Shown here: positions 21,199 to 31,067 of the stretch, piece after piece
Layout: every line of letters starts with the position of its first letter
Numbering within the stretch: the stretch's first letter is position 1
Source: Candidatus Kapaibacterium sp.
GTDB taxonomy: Bacteria; Bacteroidota; Ignavibacteria; Kapaibacteriales; UBA2268
Length of the DNA stretch: 64,000 bases
Assembly: GCA_013414795.1 (NCBI GenBank)
Contig: CP058732.1
Location: 62,001 to 126,000, forward strand
Direction of reading: 5' to 3'
Position numbers and translations under genes: made by a program
Notes under the pieces: model-generated
What the model was told of the DNA's origin: nothing
The model's input: only the letters and a program-made list of their open reading frames with translations
Database searches by the model: none

Positions 21199-22671
21199 TT
21201 ATTTAACAAAATAGTTAGGTGATTCCTTTGTTATACTAACATCGTGTGGATGTGATTCTCGTAAACCAGCATCTGTGATTTTCACAAATTTTGCATACTT
21301 TTTCAATTCCTCAAGGTTTCGGCAACCACAATATCCAAGAGCAGAGCGAAGTCCACCCACAAGTTGGAATATTGTGTCGGCAACATTCCCTTTGTAGGGA
21401 ACTCTTCCTTCAATTCCTTCGGGCACAAGTTTTGTGATTTCGTCTTCTACATCCTGGAAATAACGGTCGGCAGAACCTTTCTTCATCGCTTCGATAGAAC
21501 CCATACCGCGATATATCTTATAAGCCCTACCTTCGTAGAGAATTTTGTCTCCGGGACTTTCTTCGTGTCCAGCCAAAAGATTTCCAATCATCACAGAATC
21601 GGCACCCGCTGCTATTGCCTTTGCAATATCGCCGGTTTGTTTGATTCCTCCATCGGCTATAATTGGTATTCCAGCCTTCTCTGTAACTTTAACTACATTA
21701 AATATTGCAGTAAGTTGTGGAACTCCAATCCCAGCAATTACCCGCGTTGTACAGATCGAACCGGGACCGATTCCAACTTTGATTCCATCGACACCAGTCC
21801 GGACAAGAGCTTCTGCCGCCTCGCTTGTTGCAATATTTCCAGCAATCAATTGTATCTCGGGAAACTTGGCTTTCACTTTCTTTATCATTTCGATTACACC
21901 ACGAGAGTGTGCGTGGGCAGTATCGATAAAAATTGCGTCGACACCGACTTTCTTCAGTTCTGCAACTCTGTCTAATGTATCGGACGAAACCCCGACAGCA
22001 GCACCGACACGCAAACGCCCCATTTCGTCCTTGCAGGCATTTGGATGCATCTTCTTCTTCTGAATATCTTTAACCGTAATTAAGCCTTTAAGAATGAAAT
22101 TCTTGTCGACGACTGGCAATTTTTCGATTCTGTTTTCTTGAAGGATACGCTCCGCTTGTTCGAGCGTTGTCCCTTCGGGTACTGTTATTAAATTTTCTTT
22201 GGTCATCACATCTTCGATTGGAGTATCCAAAGCAGGATTGAATCTTAAATCTCGGTTTGTAACAATTCCAATAAGTTTCTTGTTCCCATCGACAATTGGT
22301 ATACCCGAAATGTGAAATTTAGCCATAAGTTCCAATGCATCCCGAATAGTGTTGTTTGGTCCGAGCGTTATTGGGTTCATTATCATTCCACTTTCGGAGC
22401 GTTTGACTCGGTCGACCTGGTCGACTTGCATTTCAATAGACATATTTTTATGAATTACTCCAAGTCCCCCTTCCCGAGCAATAGCAATAGCCATCGGTGC
22501 TTCGGTAACAGTATCCATTGCTGCGCTAATAATTGGTATGTTCAACCAGATGGTCTGTGTCAGCCTTGTTCGCAAATCAGTTTCGCGGGGAAGGACCTCG
22601 GAGTATCTTGGTACAATCAATACATCGTCATATGTCAAAGCCTCGCCAATAATCTTTTCGTTCTCAAACAT
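21199..22671 (-). CDS. guaB: Inosine-5'-monophosphate dehydrogenase
   Basis: 490 residues from the ATG at 22671, chosen because GAGG lies just upstream and the family begins near this Met; the open frame runs further to 22737 but those extra residues are hydrophobic and unlike the family. TIM-barrel halves surround two CBS domains (about 95-215: [16 protein letters not shown] and [18 protein letters not shown]). The catalytic Cys is in GPGSICTTR. The enzyme oxidises IMP to XMP with NAD, the committed step to GMP. First gene of a guaB - peptidase - glycosyltransferase run. Confidence 0.97.
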   Translation of the reverse strand: MFENEKIIGEALTYDDVLIVPRYSEVLPRETDLRTRLTQTIWLNIPIISAAMDTVTEAPMAIAIAREGGLGVIHKNMSIEMQVDQVDRVKRSESGMIMNPITLGPNNTIRDALELMAKFHISGIPIVDGNKKLIGIVTNRDLRFNPALDTPIEDVMTKENLITVPEGTTLEQAERILQENRIEKLPVVDKNFILKGLITVKDIQKKKMHPNACKDEMGRLRVGAAVGVSSDTLDRVAELKKVGVDAIFIDTAHAHSRGVIEMIKKVKAKFPEIQLIAGNIATSEAAEALVRTGVDGIKVGIGPGSICTTRVIAGIGVPQLTAIFNVVKVTEKAGIPIIADGGIKQTGDIAKAIAAGADSVMIGNLLAGHEESPGDKILYEGRAYKIYRGMGSIEAMKKGSADRYFQDVEDEITKLVPEGIEGRVPYKGNVADTIFQLVGGLRSALGYCGCRNLEELKKYAKFVKITDAGLRESHPHDVSITKESPNYFVK

Positions 22672-22700
22672 TTTTTCCTCTATTTTCAAAAAAAATTTTA

Positions 22701-22708
22701 CAAAATTA
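22701..22708 (-). promoter_or_regulatory. Candidate guaB -7 box
   Basis: TAATTTTG on the minus strand, about 30 nt upstream of the chosen guaB ATG, fits TAnnTTTG. No well-spaced TTTG was found upstream (nearest 26 nt away), so support is moderate. If used, it excludes the upstream start at 22737. Confidence 0.4.
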
Positions 22709-22827
22709 AGAATAAAGAATGAGAAAAAGACTAACAAATTTTCCTTTTTGGTCCCATCCTCTTCTGCAAGTAGTTATCTAATAAGTTTTTTCGATTTATT
22801 GTGTGTGGTTAAGGTAAATTTTACAAG

Positions 22828-23715
22828 TTACATCGGTGGCTGATGCTTCCATCGTCGATGTGTCCACAACCAAAGTTCTGGCTGCTGTCGAATAGCCTCT
22901 TCGAGTATATTTATATATCTTTTTGTCAATGTAAAAATACCCTCTTTATCAAAATGCAAATCGCTGTGGTCGATTTCAACAAGTCGAACTTTATAATAAT
23001 AGTCCTCGCGTTTCGCAAAACCAAGAATTATAGGCACATTGTATTTAAGGGCAAAATGGGCGGGCGAATCGAAAGTGGCTGTTTTGCGTCCGAAAAAATC
23101 AATGTAAATGTCCTTGTCTTTGGTTGCACTTTGGTCGGCAAGCAAAGCCACAATTCCTCCTTTCGATAAAGTCCGAACCACTTTCAATGCAGATTCGTAC
23201 ATCGAAACGACCTCGTTCCCCCTTCGGGTCCGAATTCTGTTAATGACTTTGTCCAAAACATAATTTGACAATGGCTTGACAATCACCAAAACTGGCAAGT
23301 CCAGATACACTTTGACAGAATAAGCAAGAAATTCCCAATTACCATAATGTCCCGAAAGCAACAAAACGCCACGCCCCTGGTTGAACTTCTGGCGAATAAG
23401 TTCAACATTTTCGAAGCGGACATAATCTTTTACAGCGTCATCATCAATCCAGGCAAGTGCAAGAAACTCGGCAAAGACAATACCCATATTATCGAATGTT
23501 CTTCTGGCGGTTTGCTTTACCCATTGGAAATCCTTTTCTGGGAAAGCATTTCGCAAATTCTCCCGAGCAATTTTAACTCTCCTCGGCTGGATGCAATAAA
23601 GTATCTTGCCCAGGAATTTTCCAAAACACAACCTAAGTCGTGGAGACAACAAACTTGAAAACCTGGCAATGGAAAGAACAATAAGCGTTTCGAGGTAAAA
23701 TCTAACTTTTCTCAT
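22828..23715 (-). CDS. Lysophospholipid/lipid A acyltransferase, LpxL/HtrB family
   Basis: 295 residues. Catalytic HX4E motif in SGHYGNWE (about residue 120), followed by LPVLVIVKPLSNYVLDKVINRIRTRRG and LADQSATKDKDIYIDFFGR, the signature blocks of the late acyltransferases that add secondary acyl chains to lipid A. One N-terminal hydrophobic segment anchors it at the inner membrane. Its start overlaps the stop of the GWxTD gene by 4 bp. Lipid A acylation is the likely role and implies an LPS-type outer membrane. Confidence 0.9.
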   Translation of the reverse strand: MRKVRFYLETLIVLSIARFSSLLSPRLRLCFGKFLGKILYCIQPRRVKIARENLRNAFPEKDFQWVKQTARRTFDNMGIVFAEFLALAWIDDDAVKDYVRFENVELIRQKFNQGRGVLLLSGHYGNWEFLAYSVKVYLDLPVLVIVKPLSNYVLDKVINRIRTRRGNEVVSMYESALKVVRTLSKGGIVALLADQSATKDKDIYIDFFGRKTATFDSPAHFALKYNVPIILGFAKREDYYYKVRLVEIDHSDLHFDKEGIFTLTKRYINILEEAIRQQPELWLWTHRRWKHQPPM

Positions 23716-25202
23716 CGTATCAGAAACATTTTCTGGATGCGTTCGGTGTTTGTTCCCGTGACAAAATCGCTATACCAATTCTCATTGTAAATCTCATTAA
23801 TTGCTGTGGAATGGACAAGGACGTAATTTCCGTTCCCAAACAAATCTACAAAATAGAAGAAAGCCCCGCCTTGAAGTTCGCTATAAAACCAAATCTCGTA
23901 ACTTCTTTTGTTTGGCTCGCGTGGATGATATTCCCGAGTAGTCGGTTCACCATATTGAATCAAAACGCGTCCCCTATCTGTTTTCCAACCTTCCAAATTA
24001 CCACCAACAGAGAAGAATCGGTTTGCGTAATTTATCTTTTGTTGGAAATCGTCGTATGCTTTGTTATAAATTAGCGTAGTATCGGGATTTCGCCTCCTCC
24101 AAAATTGGAAAAGAAATCGTCGCTTTGCCTCTGTCGTTGTCAAACTTTTAAACAATTCCTTTTCGTAATCATTGGCAATGTATTTTGCCTTTTCGAATTC
24201 TACTGTAAGTGTTGAATCGTTCATCGAAGAAAATACACTCTTTTCAAAAAGTTCAGATTCAGTGTATTTCTTTATTGGTTCGGGTGGAAGAGCAGAATTG
24301 AAAAGATAGAACTTCTTCTTCCTCGATTGAGCAAGGAGTTCGCCGTTCGATCCAACAATTCTTGTTTCAAAAACATAGGATGCAGAATGCAAAGCGTCGA
24401 GTGCAAAACCATTTATATCAAATTGTGCAGTCGAAGAAACTTTTACCTTTCGGAATGAATAAAAGACTTCTTCCTGCAATGTATTGAAGATTCGATATTC
24501 AATTTTAATTTCTTTGCCAATCAAATCTTGGGAAAGGTAATACTCAAAATATGTATACAAAGGAAGTCCAACATCGCCAGAGCCAATCACTTCAAGCGTG
24601 GGATTGGGAATGACATAAAATTTGCCTTTGAGAAACTCTTGTTGCCAAAGAAACGAGGCTGTATCCGAGCGTTCAATGAATTGAGCAATTTGTATGTCGG
24701 AAATAGTGCATCTGGACTTTGAAAAATCTGGATTCTCTACATCAAAAGTTTTGCGGAAACGGAACGAAGAGTCCACAGCATCGAAGCAATAGAATTCAAA
24801 TTTGGTTGGGACACCGCTTTTGATAGAAAAATTCTTTTGTCCGACCAGCAAATTCTGTTGGTCTTTCGAAGTGTCCAGCGTCTGGCGTTCGTGGTAAACA
24901 GACCATTCGTAAGTATCGAGCAAAGAATCTTTTGCAAAGAAGCGAAGTTCAAGGTTCAATTCAGTGGAATACTTGCCTCCACGATTGTAAAATTGCAATT
25001 GATTATCAATAAAACCATAGTAAACTTCGATAAGGTTCTCTTGTTCATTTCTTCGGAACACGCAATAATCAATGAAAACTGGTAAATTTTTCCCCAAAAT
25101 ATCAAAAGGAGAAAAAACGATGAAAAATGAGAAAAACAAAGCAATTTCCCTGGCGAAGGAAATTATTTCAATTCTTCTTCTTTTGTAATTAATGAATTTC
25201 AT
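23712..25202 (-). CDS. GWxTD domain-containing exported protein
   Basis: 496 residues. A hydrophobic N-terminal segment (about 18-37) is a signal or anchor after a basic start. The C-terminal GWxTD domain is evident in EGWKTDRGRVLIQYGEP (about residue 415), preceded by the helical FQQKINYANRFFSVGG that normally precedes it, and followed by YEIWFYSEL. The GWxTD domain is frequent in Acidobacteria and FCB-group bacteria; its biochemical role is unknown. The central region is beta-rich. It overlaps the LpxL-like gene, suggesting an envelope role. Confidence 0.9.
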   Translation of the reverse strand: MKFINYKRRRIEIISFAREIALFFSFFIVFSPFDILGKNLPVFIDYCVFRRNEQENLIEVYYGFIDNQLQFYNRGGKYSTELNLELRFFAKDSLLDTYEWSVYHERQTLDTSKDQQNLLVGQKNFSIKSGVPTKFEFYCFDAVDSSFRFRKTFDVENPDFSKSRCTISDIQIAQFIERSDTASFLWQQEFLKGKFYVIPNPTLEVIGSGDVGLPLYTYFEYYLSQDLIGKEIKIEYRIFNTLQEEVFYSFRKVKVSSTAQFDINGFALDALHSASYVFETRIVGSNGELLAQSRKKKFYLFNSALPPEPIKKYTESELFEKSVFSSMNDSTLTVEFEKAKYIANDYEKELFKSLTTTEAKRRFLFQFWRRRNPDTTLIYNKAYDDFQQKINYANRFFSVGGNLEGWKTDRGRVLIQYGEPTTREYHPREPNKRSYEIWFYSELQGGAFFYFVDLFGNGNYVLVHSTAINEIYNENWYSDFVTGTNTERIQKMFLIR

Positions 25203-25232
25203 AAAAACAAATCTAATAATTTAGGATAAAAA

Positions 25233-25250
25233 AAGGGGCAAAAGCCCCTT
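25233..25250 (-). terminator. Rho-independent terminator after the PorV/PorQ-like gene
   Basis: Stem AAGGGGC/GCCCCTT (25233-25239 and 25244-25250) with a 4-nt loop, followed on the minus strand by a run of seven T. It lies 30 bp downstream of the stop at 25280 and ends the envelope operon. Confidence 0.85.
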
Positions 25251-25279
25251 ACGATTTAATTAACTTTTTATGAAAAGCT

Positions 25280-26317
25280 TTACTTAACAGCAACCTTGAT
25301 ACTAAGGCGGTTCACAAGACCAACGTTTTTAGTTGGTGTAATTGAATAGTCGAACTCGCCTTCGAAACCGCCAGCGAAATATTTCAAGCCCACACCACCA
25401 GAAAGTCCAAAAATGTCCGTTCCGAACTTATAACCCGCTCGCAATGCAAGGAAGTCCTTGAACACATACTCAGCACCAAGCGAGTAATTTTCGGGGGAAT
25501 CGGAAAGAGTAACGAAATCAGCGGCGGCGACAACACGATGGTCCTCGACTTTCCAAACTTCTGTCGAAATACCAGCGCGGAAAATAAGTGGAAGCGAATA
25601 ACTGCTTGCGATGTAAGCGATATCAAGCGGAGCAGCGTTCAATGCTTCGTACAATTTCTTGGAAGAATTCAAATCTTGACCACTGTAGGCTTGCTTCACG
25701 CCAAGGTTGTGTATTGAAAATCCAAGCCGAATCCCGCGAATTCCAGTTTCATACATAGTTCCAACGTCGAAGGCAATTCCCCGACTCGACAAGTTCGAAA
25801 TTGCGTTACTGACGTATTTAGCGGTTAACCCAAAAGAGAATTGGTCTGTTAAATATCCAGCGAAAGTAAAAGCAATTGCAACATCGTTGACTTGGTAACT
25901 TAAACCAGTTCCATTGGGTTTCTCAAGTGTTGTAATTTCGATATTTCCACTGTTAAGGGAAACGAGGGAGATTGCAGATGTAAAGTTTCGTCCAATCGGT
26001 AGAGCAAAAGCACCAAAACTATGCTTGAACCCAGCAAACCATTGAGTATAGGAGAAATCTGCAGCAATGTTTTTCACATCAGCCAAGCCAGCGGGATTCC
26101 AGTAAATAGAAGTCAAATCATTACACAAGGAAGAATATGCACCAGCAAGCCCATTCCCTCGGGCGCCAATGGGTATTTTCAAAAATTGCGAGCCAGCAGC
26201 CCCGACTTTAACAAATGTTTCGCCAGTAGTCGAACCAGAAATTGCTCCGCCAATTGAAAATGCTTCAAAATATCCCAAAAGTCCTATCAAAACCGCTGTA
26301 AATATTACCTTTTTCAT
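25280..26317 (-). CDS. PorV/PorQ family outer-membrane beta-barrel protein
   Basis: 345 residues from the ATG at 26317, preceded by GGAG. After a signal peptide (to about residue 20) it shows the family block TFVKVGAAGSQFLKIPIGARGNGLAGAYS and SIYWNPAGLADV, then repeated amphipathic strands of a FadL-like barrel. PorV is the shuttle that carries type IX secretion substrates to the attachment complex, and PorQ belongs to the same family; which of these it is cannot be told. It follows the large exoprotein gene by about 60 bp with a hairpin between, fitting a secretion partner. Confidence 0.85.
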   Translation of the reverse strand: MKKVIFTAVLIGLLGYFEAFSIGGAISGSTTGETFVKVGAAGSQFLKIPIGARGNGLAGAYSSLCNDLTSIYWNPAGLADVKNIAADFSYTQWFAGFKHSFGAFALPIGRNFTSAISLVSLNSGNIEITTLEKPNGTGLSYQVNDVAIAFTFAGYLTDQFSFGLTAKYVSNAISNLSSRGIAFDVGTMYETGIRGIRLGFSIHNLGVKQAYSGQDLNSSKKLYEALNAAPLDIAYIASSYSLPLIFRAGISTEVWKVEDHRVVAAADFVTLSDSPENYSLGAEYVFKDFLALRAGYKFGTDIFGLSGGVGLKYFAGGFEGEFDYSITPTKNVGLVNRLSIKVAVK

Positions 26318-26348
26318 ATCATACTCCAATTGTTTTCAATTTAAATTT

Positions 26349-26371
26349 GGGGTTCCCCTTTTCGGGGAACC
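26349..26371 (-). terminator. Hairpin between the 1551-residue exoprotein gene and the PorV/PorQ-like gene
   Basis: Nine-bp stem (26349-26357 and 26363-26371) with a 5-nt loop, 9 bp after the stop of the upstream gene. The following T-run is short, so it may only reduce read-through into the barrel gene or protect an mRNA end. Confidence 0.6.
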
Positions 26372-26379
26372 CTACAAGT

Positions 26380-29300
26380 TTATTGTCCAGATTGAATTAA
26401 TCTAAATCCACCAACAACGACCGAGAATTTTTGAACTGCTTGCGCCCCGTTTGGTGTTTTCAACACAGCGACAAAAGTTTGGCTTGTTACTCGCAAACCA
26501 TTCTTGGAGAGCAAGTCCCAAACTTCGACAGAGTTCTTGTCTGGACCATCGGCACTTGTTTCGTCGTGTTCAATCGTACGGACAAGGTCGCCAGCAATTG
26601 TGTAAATTTCGATTGTGCAACGAGGCGGTAACTTCGTGAAGTAAATTTTTGCATCGTACGGTGTTTTCTGCCCTTGGTGCGAAATATAGTATGGATTTGG
26701 CACAACTTTGAATTTCTCCAGCATTTCGTCTGTATAGTTATCGTTTTCGGGCTTGAAGTCGGAAATTCGGAAACGAACTTTGGCGCCTGGCAATGGTAAA
26801 CCAAAGGCACCACCGCGAATCTTCAACATAATCTTATCGCCTTCTTTGAAGTCTTGGCCATATTGATACTCATTCGTTGGAATATATTCCCATTCGGCAT
26901 TACCAAATCTTCGACCTTTGTTCGCATAATCGAGGGCAAATTGGCAACCACCAATAATCAAAACATGCGTAAAGTCAACAGTGTCCTTTCCGTCTTCGCT
27001 TACAGCAGAAAGATAGTACCGACCTTGCGTTCCGATATAAGTATTGACCGACGTCGTTCCAGTATTCCAAGATGGGTTGGCTTGCTGCTCACGCATTCTA
27101 ATTGCAGAGTTGTTTCTTCTTCCGTTCACCCATCCATAGGCACTTAAATTGAATTTATTGATAAACTCATTGCAACGCGAACCAAGATTAGTTGGAATAG
27201 GATATTGATTTACTCCTGGAATTGTGTCAATTGCCATATGCTCGAGTTCAAGTGGATAGGAAACTACCACAGAGTCCTTTCCATTTTCGGAGGGCCTCTT
27301 GAAAGTCAATAAGTTACGTACTTTAAGAGTCAAATATTTAACGCGGAATGTTTTCTTTTGTCTGTTGTTTTGAGGACCCCAGACAAGTTCCATTGTTTCC
27401 TCGCCACCTGGCATAAATGTAACTTCAAAATCGCCAGGACCATTGTTGAAACTACCGTAAATTGGTTGACCATAACCTTGGTAAACCGGCATTCTATCGG
27501 CGGTGTAACCAAGAAATTCTTGACGCAAAGTCATAAAATCTACTTGCTGGGTTGTGTAAATCTTTGATACATCAGTAATTATATTGATTGGAGTTTTATC
27601 TGGTTCCATTCTAATCGAAGAAGAGTCTGGTCGGAGAATTCCACCATATTGTTGTATCGTATAATCGAAACTAAAGCCAAGCACACCAAAAGCAGGACCA
27701 GGCGTCGGATAGTTTGGCATAAAGCCGTAACTATAATAATAACCAGGAATGGTAAAGTCTCCAGTTGTTATTTTCCCAGATCTAGTGATAACCTCGTTAT
27801 TAAATGGTGTTCCAAACCCATTACGTTTACCAGTTATTGGGTCGACGATTACTGTATCGCTAAAGATATAGGAGGCAGCATTCTCGGTGGGCGAGCCAGT
27901 GTATCGCAAAGATCCGGGTGATTCTTCGAGCAAAGTTAAACCATTGAACAAAAGCGTATTGGTAGTCAAATCTTTCAAAGTCATTCTTCGCCAGTACATA
28001 CCAAAGCGAAGCGGAGTGCTTCTTCCAGGAAGAGTGATTTGCTCAAGTTCCCAATAAGGGTTGAATTCCAATTCAAGTTCGTGTCCGGCAAACAATTGAA
28101 CTGCTCGGTCGTAGTCAACAGCAAAGAGTTTGAAATTGTACAAACCACCGATACGAGCACTATCGACATACGTAACAGTAAAGTCGATTGGTTTGCCAAC
28201 TGGTGCCGAACGAGCGAACACATTAATCATATTTGGCAAACCAAGCGAGGCATCGTTGAGCTTTTGTGGTGTTTGCTGGACGTAGTCGCCTTCGTCGTAT
28301 GAAAGTAGTTTGTAGTAGTAGTCAATATTGTTAATAATCTTTTCTGTTTTTGTTGGATTGTCATTGTAAGTTACAACCATATCTTTGTTGTCATCACCAA
28401 AATCGATAAATGTTCTATGATTGGTAATGCTGTCCATATATGGAACTACGACCTTATTTAGTACTTCGTCCGATTGTTCAAATTCCGGGAACTCAACCTT
28501 TGCCAAACCCCGCTGAATGTAACTGTAAATAGAATCTAACGCCTGGGCAATATGCACAGAATCGCGCAGAACCATATTGATATTCAATGGCACCATACGG
28601 TCAATCAGCAATACATTCTTGCCATCGACAACGGCTCTGCGATAGGACTTCTTTAAATATATTGTATCTAAGTTCGGTCCAGTCCTATCTGGTAAACCAA
28701 CGGTATCGCTTGGGTTGATGTTAATAGTTTCCTTTCGCCAAAGCAATGGATTGTAAGGCAAGAATAATCGATTCAATTTGACAACGCCAAGCATTACGCT
28801 ATCGAGTAGATAATGTCTTCGTGGAGTAAGATAATTGTATGGGTCGTAATAAATTGGAAGTTCGCGGGCTGCCATATTGATTTTGGAATACCAGAATGGT
28901 CCCCAAGGCTTGGAGAGGTAGGCTGTATCGACACCACAGATAACTGGGAAAATATTACCACTTGTGCTGGTAATATTTTGAATAACCCACCTATTGCTTG
29001 GATTCAACTTAATTCCACGTCCAACTCGGAGTACTCTGATTGCGAAGGAATCAATAACAATTTCCCCACCACGGTTTTCGATGTATGGACCAACAATACG
29101 CAAAGAGTCAATGAATGGCATAGTTGTTGAATTGCTGTTTCCAGCGCGATAAACAGATTTATAGAAAGGAGTTGGCAATTCCCATTGAGCAATTTGCTTC
29201 CAACCAAATGGACCTTTCCCTGATGGATATTGAAAACTTGGGGAAATATTGTCTACATCAAATGTGTCGAGGTCTGTTCTTCGAGCACGGTAGAGACGAT

Positions 29301-31035
29301 AGCCCAAAAAGTCCATTCCCTTTTCGTAGAAGTCTTTGGAGATTTCCGCTGTACTGTCCCATTTAATAATAAATCCATTGTTGAGAGGCGTCCAACTGAC
29401 AAAATTCGCTCGCTCGGGTGGAGAAGGTGCTCGGAAGTTGTCGTCGTAAACTTGTTGGGCAAATTTATCTTTACGGACAAGTTCAGCAAGATCTTCGGTG
29501 GAACCGTCCGCATCTTCGCGAACTGCTGTTGGAGCACAAATCAAAGCCACAACCAATCGTGCTGTATCTCCTGGTAGCATATTGAACGGACCAGTTGCCA
29601 TCATCAAACGACGGTCGCCAGGACCAAAATCTCCATCGCGAATAGAAGAAGCCATAAAGTTGTATCTTTCATCGTCGTCGTTTTTGTCGTCGTCAATATG
29701 CCAATTTCTGAATGTCTTCAAACCTAATTGTTCACTAGTTTCGAAAACTCGCCTATCTTTGCGTATAAAACCAGTAATATCGTATTCAATATTGTTAATT
29801 TCGACAATCCCAGTATCAGTTTGTTTGTGCAAGGAGGTCCATCTTTTAACAACAGATTCGTTCTGGCAAATAATAGTATCTTTGTAACCAATTATATTAC
29901 CCGATGTATCCCTAATTTCAACTTTTATAATTTGCTTATCATAGCACATATATTCAACAACTCGGAACAAAGTGTCGTTGCCTTGAAGTTCAAATGTAAC
30001 CTCGCTTCTGTCAGATTTAACAACAGCTGGGCTTTCAAGAAAGTCGAAGCCAAGATAACCAAAACCATAACCTTTTTCACCTTGGTCGATATTTGTCCAT
30101 TGAACCCCAAGATTCAAAGTAGTATCCTCATTGTAAAAGCGGGCTCTGTCGTTCCGGGCACCATTCGTCAGATTTGGTGCACGAGCAATGTCAATATCCA
30201 TCACAGAGCCAAGCCACATTTCCCTTAATGTATCCTTGCTGAAATTAATAACTTCGTATTTAATAAAGATAAAGTCCTTATAGTCGCCAAAGCCCCAAGA
30301 GTATATCATTTGCTCGAATTGTAAACGGAGTGGATAACCCTGGCTCTTTCGTAAACCAGATCCACCGTCGAACTCGTTTAAATCAGTATCTTTGTATGTA
30401 CAAAAGATATCTTCCCCAGAGATAAATGCTGGTCCTTTTGGGAAGTTAGTTGTGTTCCTTTGATTAACATCATCAACATAATACCCATAATATCGATTAT
30501 ACTTCAAAGTGTCGGTTGGGGATGTATCCCAGATTGGCCAGTTAGGTCCGTCATCTGGGTTCAATGGAGTACCATCGCCCTTTCGGAAATCAGTTGAAAA
30601 GTAAGTTCGGTATTTTTTGATATCGGAAACATCTTTGCTGTCGCCGTCGGTAATTCTACCAGGTACCATCCAGGAACGACCATTATTAGGATTATAAGTA
30701 ACTTCGACATATTTTTTCAAAGCATTTGTGTCGGGTCTTCGTTTCACAGCACCAACCCAAAGTCCACCACCAAAAATATATTGATTGTTGGAACCACGAG
30801 GCCAGTATCCACCACCACGGTTCTGGGCAACGTTAAGGCCAAAAATACCATAGTTGGTAGTATAGAATTGGATGTTGCTAACAGTGTTCTGTTGCAAATC
30901 GAAAAGCTGATTATACGTCCTTTGCGGTTCGTCCCCGCCTTTCTTATCCTTGTCGTAATCCTTCGGAAGAGCAAGAATAATAGCAGGAAAGACCATCAAT
31001 GCAATTAGTAAGATAAATCTTCCAGTTCTTTTCAT
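26380..31035 (-). CDS. Very large exported protein with FlgD/T9SS-like C-terminal domain
   Basis: 1551 residues with a signal peptide (to about residue 22). The N-terminal part (about 40-560) contains repeated aromatic and Asp/Asn-rich segments (IFGGGLWVGAVKR, RMKWHIDDDKNDDDE-like stretches) of a secreted multi-domain protein; an FN3-like segment is around 560-640. The last 100 residues (FKVVPNPYYISHQ ... CTIEIYTIAGDLVRTI ... VWDLLSKNGLRV) match the FlgD-Ig/type A sorting fold used by type IX secretion cargo. A surface or extracellular location is inferred. Function unknown. It follows the TonB-receptor gene by 32 bp, so the two are probably co-expressed. Confidence 0.8.
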   Translation of the reverse strand: MKRTGRFILLIALMVFPAIILALPKDYDKDKKGGDEPQRTYNQLFDLQQNTVSNIQFYTTNYGIFGLNVAQNRGGGYWPRGSNNQYIFGGGLWVGAVKRRPDTNALKKYVEVTYNPNNGRSWMVPGRITDGDSKDVSDIKKYRTYFSTDFRKGDGTPLNPDDGPNWPIWDTSPTDTLKYNRYYGYYVDDVNQRNTTNFPKGPAFISGEDIFCTYKDTDLNEFDGGSGLRKSQGYPLRLQFEQMIYSWGFGDYKDFIFIKYEVINFSKDTLREMWLGSVMDIDIARAPNLTNGARNDRARFYNEDTTLNLGVQWTNIDQGEKGYGFGYLGFDFLESPAVVKSDRSEVTFELQGNDTLFRVVEYMCYDKQIIKVEIRDTSGNIIGYKDTIICQNESVVKRWTSLHKQTDTGIVEINNIEYDITGFIRKDRRVFETSEQLGLKTFRNWHIDDDKNDDDERYNFMASSIRDGDFGPGDRRLMMATGPFNMLPGDTARLVVALICAPTAVREDADGSTEDLAELVRKDKFAQQVYDDNFRAPSPPERANFVSWTPLNNGFIIKWDSTAEISKDFYEKGMDFLGYRLYRARRTDLDTFDVDNISPSFQYPSGKGPFGWKQIAQWELPTPFYKSVYRAGNSNSTTMPFIDSLRIVGPYIENRGGEIVIDSFAIRVLRVGRGIKLNPSNRWVIQNITSTSGNIFPVICGVDTAYLSKPWGPFWYSKINMAARELPIYYDPYNYLTPRRHYLLDSVMLGVVKLNRLFLPYNPLLWRKETININPSDTVGLPDRTGPNLDTIYLKKSYRRAVVDGKNVLLIDRMVPLNINMVLRDSVHIAQALDSIYSYIQRGLAKVEFPEFEQSDEVLNKVVVPYMDSITNHRTFIDFGDDNKDMVVTYNDNPTKTEKIINNIDYYYKLLSYDEGDYVQQTPQKLNDASLGLPNMINVFARSAPVGKPIDFTVTYVDSARIGGLYNFKLFAVDYDRAVQLFAGHELELEFNPYWELEQITLPGRSTPLRFGMYWRRMTLKDLTTNTLLFNGLTLLEESPGSLRYTGSPTENAASYIFSDTVIVDPITGKRNGFGTPFNNEVITRSGKITTGDFTIPGYYYSYGFMPNYPTPGPAFGVLGFSFDYTIQQYGGILRPDSSSIRMEPDKTPINIITDVSKIYTTQQVDFMTLRQEFLGYTADRMPVYQGYGQPIYGSFNNGPGDFEVTFMPGGEETMELVWGPQNNRQKKTFRVKYLTLKVRNLLTFKRPSENGKDSVVVSYPLELEHMAIDTIPGVNQYPIPTNLGSRCNEFINKFNLSAYGWVNGRRNNSAIRMREQQANPSWNTGTTSVNTYIGTQGRYYLSAVSEDGKDTVDFTHVLIIGGCQFALDYANKGRRFGNAEWEYIPTNEYQYGQDFKEGDKIMLKIRGGAFGLPLPGAKVRFRISDFKPENDNYTDEMLEKFKVVPNPYYISHQGQKTPYDAKIYFTKLPPRCTIEIYTIAGDLVRTIEHDETSADGPDKNSVEVWDLLSKNGLRVTSQTFVAVLKTPNGAQAVQKFSVVVGGFRLIQSGQ

Positions 31036-31067
31036 TTATTCACCCTTTTTTAATATACATTTCATAG

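Noticed and set aside
22672-22737. Upstream start for guaB
   Set aside because: The extra 22 residues are hydrophobic, unlike IMP dehydrogenases, and the internal ATG has GAGG and a promoter box upstream of it.
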